NCBI GenBank assembly: GCA_021153325.1
Contig: JAGKTQ010000011.1
Span: 43,742-107,741, forward strand
Direction: 5' to 3'
DNA from: Lachnospiraceae bacterium
GTDB lineage: Bacteria; Bacillota; Clostridia; Lachnospirales; Lachnospiraceae
DNA: 64,000 nucleotides
In this document: positions 63,142 through 64,000 of the stretch, piece by piece
Layout of the letters: every line of letters starts with the position of its first letter
Position numbering within the stretch: the stretch's first letter is position 1
Translations under genes and position numbers: made by a program
The notes under the pieces: model-generated
The model's database searches: none
Seen by the model: the letters and a program-made list of their open reading frames with translations, nothing else
Told to the model about the DNA's origin: nothing

Positions 63142-63566
63142 CTTAAATGCTACACGATAATTATTGTATGGATGGGAGCTGAAATAGGGCAGCCCGGGAA
63201 ATTATCATCAAGAGAATAGGGGAATGATTTGGTGCGGTAGTTATCGTATGAAATCAGCAAAAAAGGGCATTCAAAACGGACAGTTGGAACTGTGTGTTGC
63301 GGATGTCTTTTCTGTTGGTATGACCGGTGCAACCTTCCCTTCCCCTTCCTTCTCTTTCTCTTCCTAGAGAAAAAAGAGAAAAAGAAAAGCAGAAAAGAAA
63401 GAACCAAAGAAAAGAATAAAATAAAAAGATAAAAAAGAGATATACCATCTCTATCTTATCCTATCCCATCCTATCCGCCTGCCGTAGGCAGGCTTTATTA
63501 TTTGCCCGTCAAAAGTACGAGTCAAGAGACGTAAAAAGTACGAGCCTAGTAGAAAGGAGTGATTTC
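63142..63566. other. Low-complexity intergenic region with iterons
   Basis: About 425 bases without a gene. A polypyrimidine block (about 63337-63365) is followed by a polypurine block (to about 63440), then a TATCC-type tandem tract (about 63452-63476), a terminator and two copies of AAAAGTACGAG (63511-63521, 63534-63544). Confidence 0.55.
63477..63503 (+). terminator. Terminator downstream of the recombinase remnant
   Basis: GCCTGCC-GTA-GGCAGGC followed by TTTATTATTT. Confidence 0.75.
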
Positions 63567-63848
63567 ATGGGCAGTTTATCCAAGTACGAGCAGGAAACTG
63601 TTATCAATTTCAATGCAGGGGAGCAGACAGCCATTGTTTACACCAGAGATAAAGCTGTTATGAGGCGAATTGATGCGTTAGTTATCGAGTTCCCTAATGT
63701 GTATAGGCTTGTTAGTGAAACTGATATTGATAAGACATATTCAATGCCAAAATCACACATTAGTTATCGCAAGCCGAGAAGATTAAGTGATGAATGCAGG
63801 GAGCATAAAAGGGAGCAAATGACACGATACAATTCAAGAGATAGTTAG
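63567..63848 (+). CDS. Small mobile-element protein, function unknown (93 aa)
   Basis: Starts M-G-S-L-S-K-Y-E-Q-E-T-V-I-N-F-N-A-G-E and has A-I-V-Y-T-R-D-K-A-V-M-R-R. Small proteins of this look are common in Firmicute integrative elements, often just before transfer or replication genes. It has AAGGAG upstream and lies next to the AAAAGTACGAG iterons. No function can be given. Confidence 0.65.
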   Translation: MGSLSKYEQETVINFNAGEQTAIVYTRDKAVMRRIDALVIEFPNVYRLVSETDIDKTYSMPKSHISYRKPRRLSDECREHKREQMTRYNSRDS

Positions 63849-63954
63849 TTGAGAAAATGTATGTTCTGTGATATAATCGATTTGCTACAAGGAGAGCGAA
63901 AATTTGAAGTTTCTGTTATGTTAAAGGCGGGATATTTTATTCCGTCTTTTTCTA

Positions 63955-63988
63955 TTGACAAAGAAAAGGTAATGTGTTACCTTAAATA
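63955..63988 (+). promoter_or_regulatory. Palindrome with promoter-like -35 at the window edge
   Basis: TTGACA (63955-63960) precedes AAGGTAA-TGTG-TTACCTT (63966-63983) and TAAATA (63983-63988). A dyad between -35 and a distant -10 recalls MerR-controlled promoters. The controlled gene would lie beyond the window. Confidence 0.45.
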
Positions 63989-64000
63989 ATGTAATATATT

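Noticed and set aside
63337..63476. The repetitive purine/pyrimidine and TATCC tract as a CRISPR array
   Set aside because: There are no spaced, equal-length repeats with unique spacers, and no cas genes in the window.

Overview
The window is chromosomal DNA from a low-GC, Gram-positive anaerobe of the class Clostridia, most likely family Lachnospiraceae. The support is: an S-box (SAM-I) riboswitch in front of metK, Shine-Dalgarno driven starts, lipobox lipoproteins, SleB and M23 cell-wall enzymes, DUF5685 and DUF6145 family proteins that I associate with this family, and mobile elements typical of gut Firmicutes. Function calls rest on reading motifs by eye; no database search was possible.

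Positions 1-42747 are mostly ordinary chromosome. In order: the 3' end of a P-type cation ATPase; an S1-domain protein; a vWA / MoxR-ATPase / leucine-rich-repeat trio; a UDP-sugar pyrophosphorylase with galE; a leftward block (hemolysin III, DnaJ-like protein, DUF5685, zinc ribbon); a small alarmone synthetase; a LacI-type regulator next to a rightward alpha-glucan operon (binding lipoprotein, GH13 amylase, solute-binding lipoprotein, two permeases, no ATPase); a flavin reductase, an XRE-cupin regulator and a Y-family polymerase; an M23 endopeptidase, murA, riboswitch-controlled metK, dnaE, pfkA, an rRNA/tRNA methyltransferase, proC, sleB, argF, birA, dus, greA and lysS. dnaE is broken by a short deletion that shifts the frame.

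Positions 42719-60192 are a 17.5 kb integrated element in the 3' end of lysS. It is bounded by a 13-bp direct repeat and carries a tyrosine integrase at its right end. Both ends encode the same last LysS residues with different codons, so the element restores the gene it enters. Its left part holds a DUF6462 protein, two RepA_N-type initiators, an XRE / ImmA-IrrE protease / PIN module and a DUF6933 plus membrane-protein pair. Its right part (48456-57029) is a co-directional cargo of a small HTH protein, HNH nuclease, MazG-like pyrophosphohydrolase, McrB-like AAA+ protein, DUF2357/PD-(D/E)XK protein and a Ser/Thr kinase fused to an unknown domain. This looks like an anti-phage locus and is the best candidate for an undescribed system. 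No conjugation gene or relaxase is present.

Positions 60193-64000 look like the decayed edge of a second mobile element: an unknown membrane protein, a large serine recombinase that has lost its catalytic domain, a low-complexity intergenic region with short iterons, and a small protein of unknown function.
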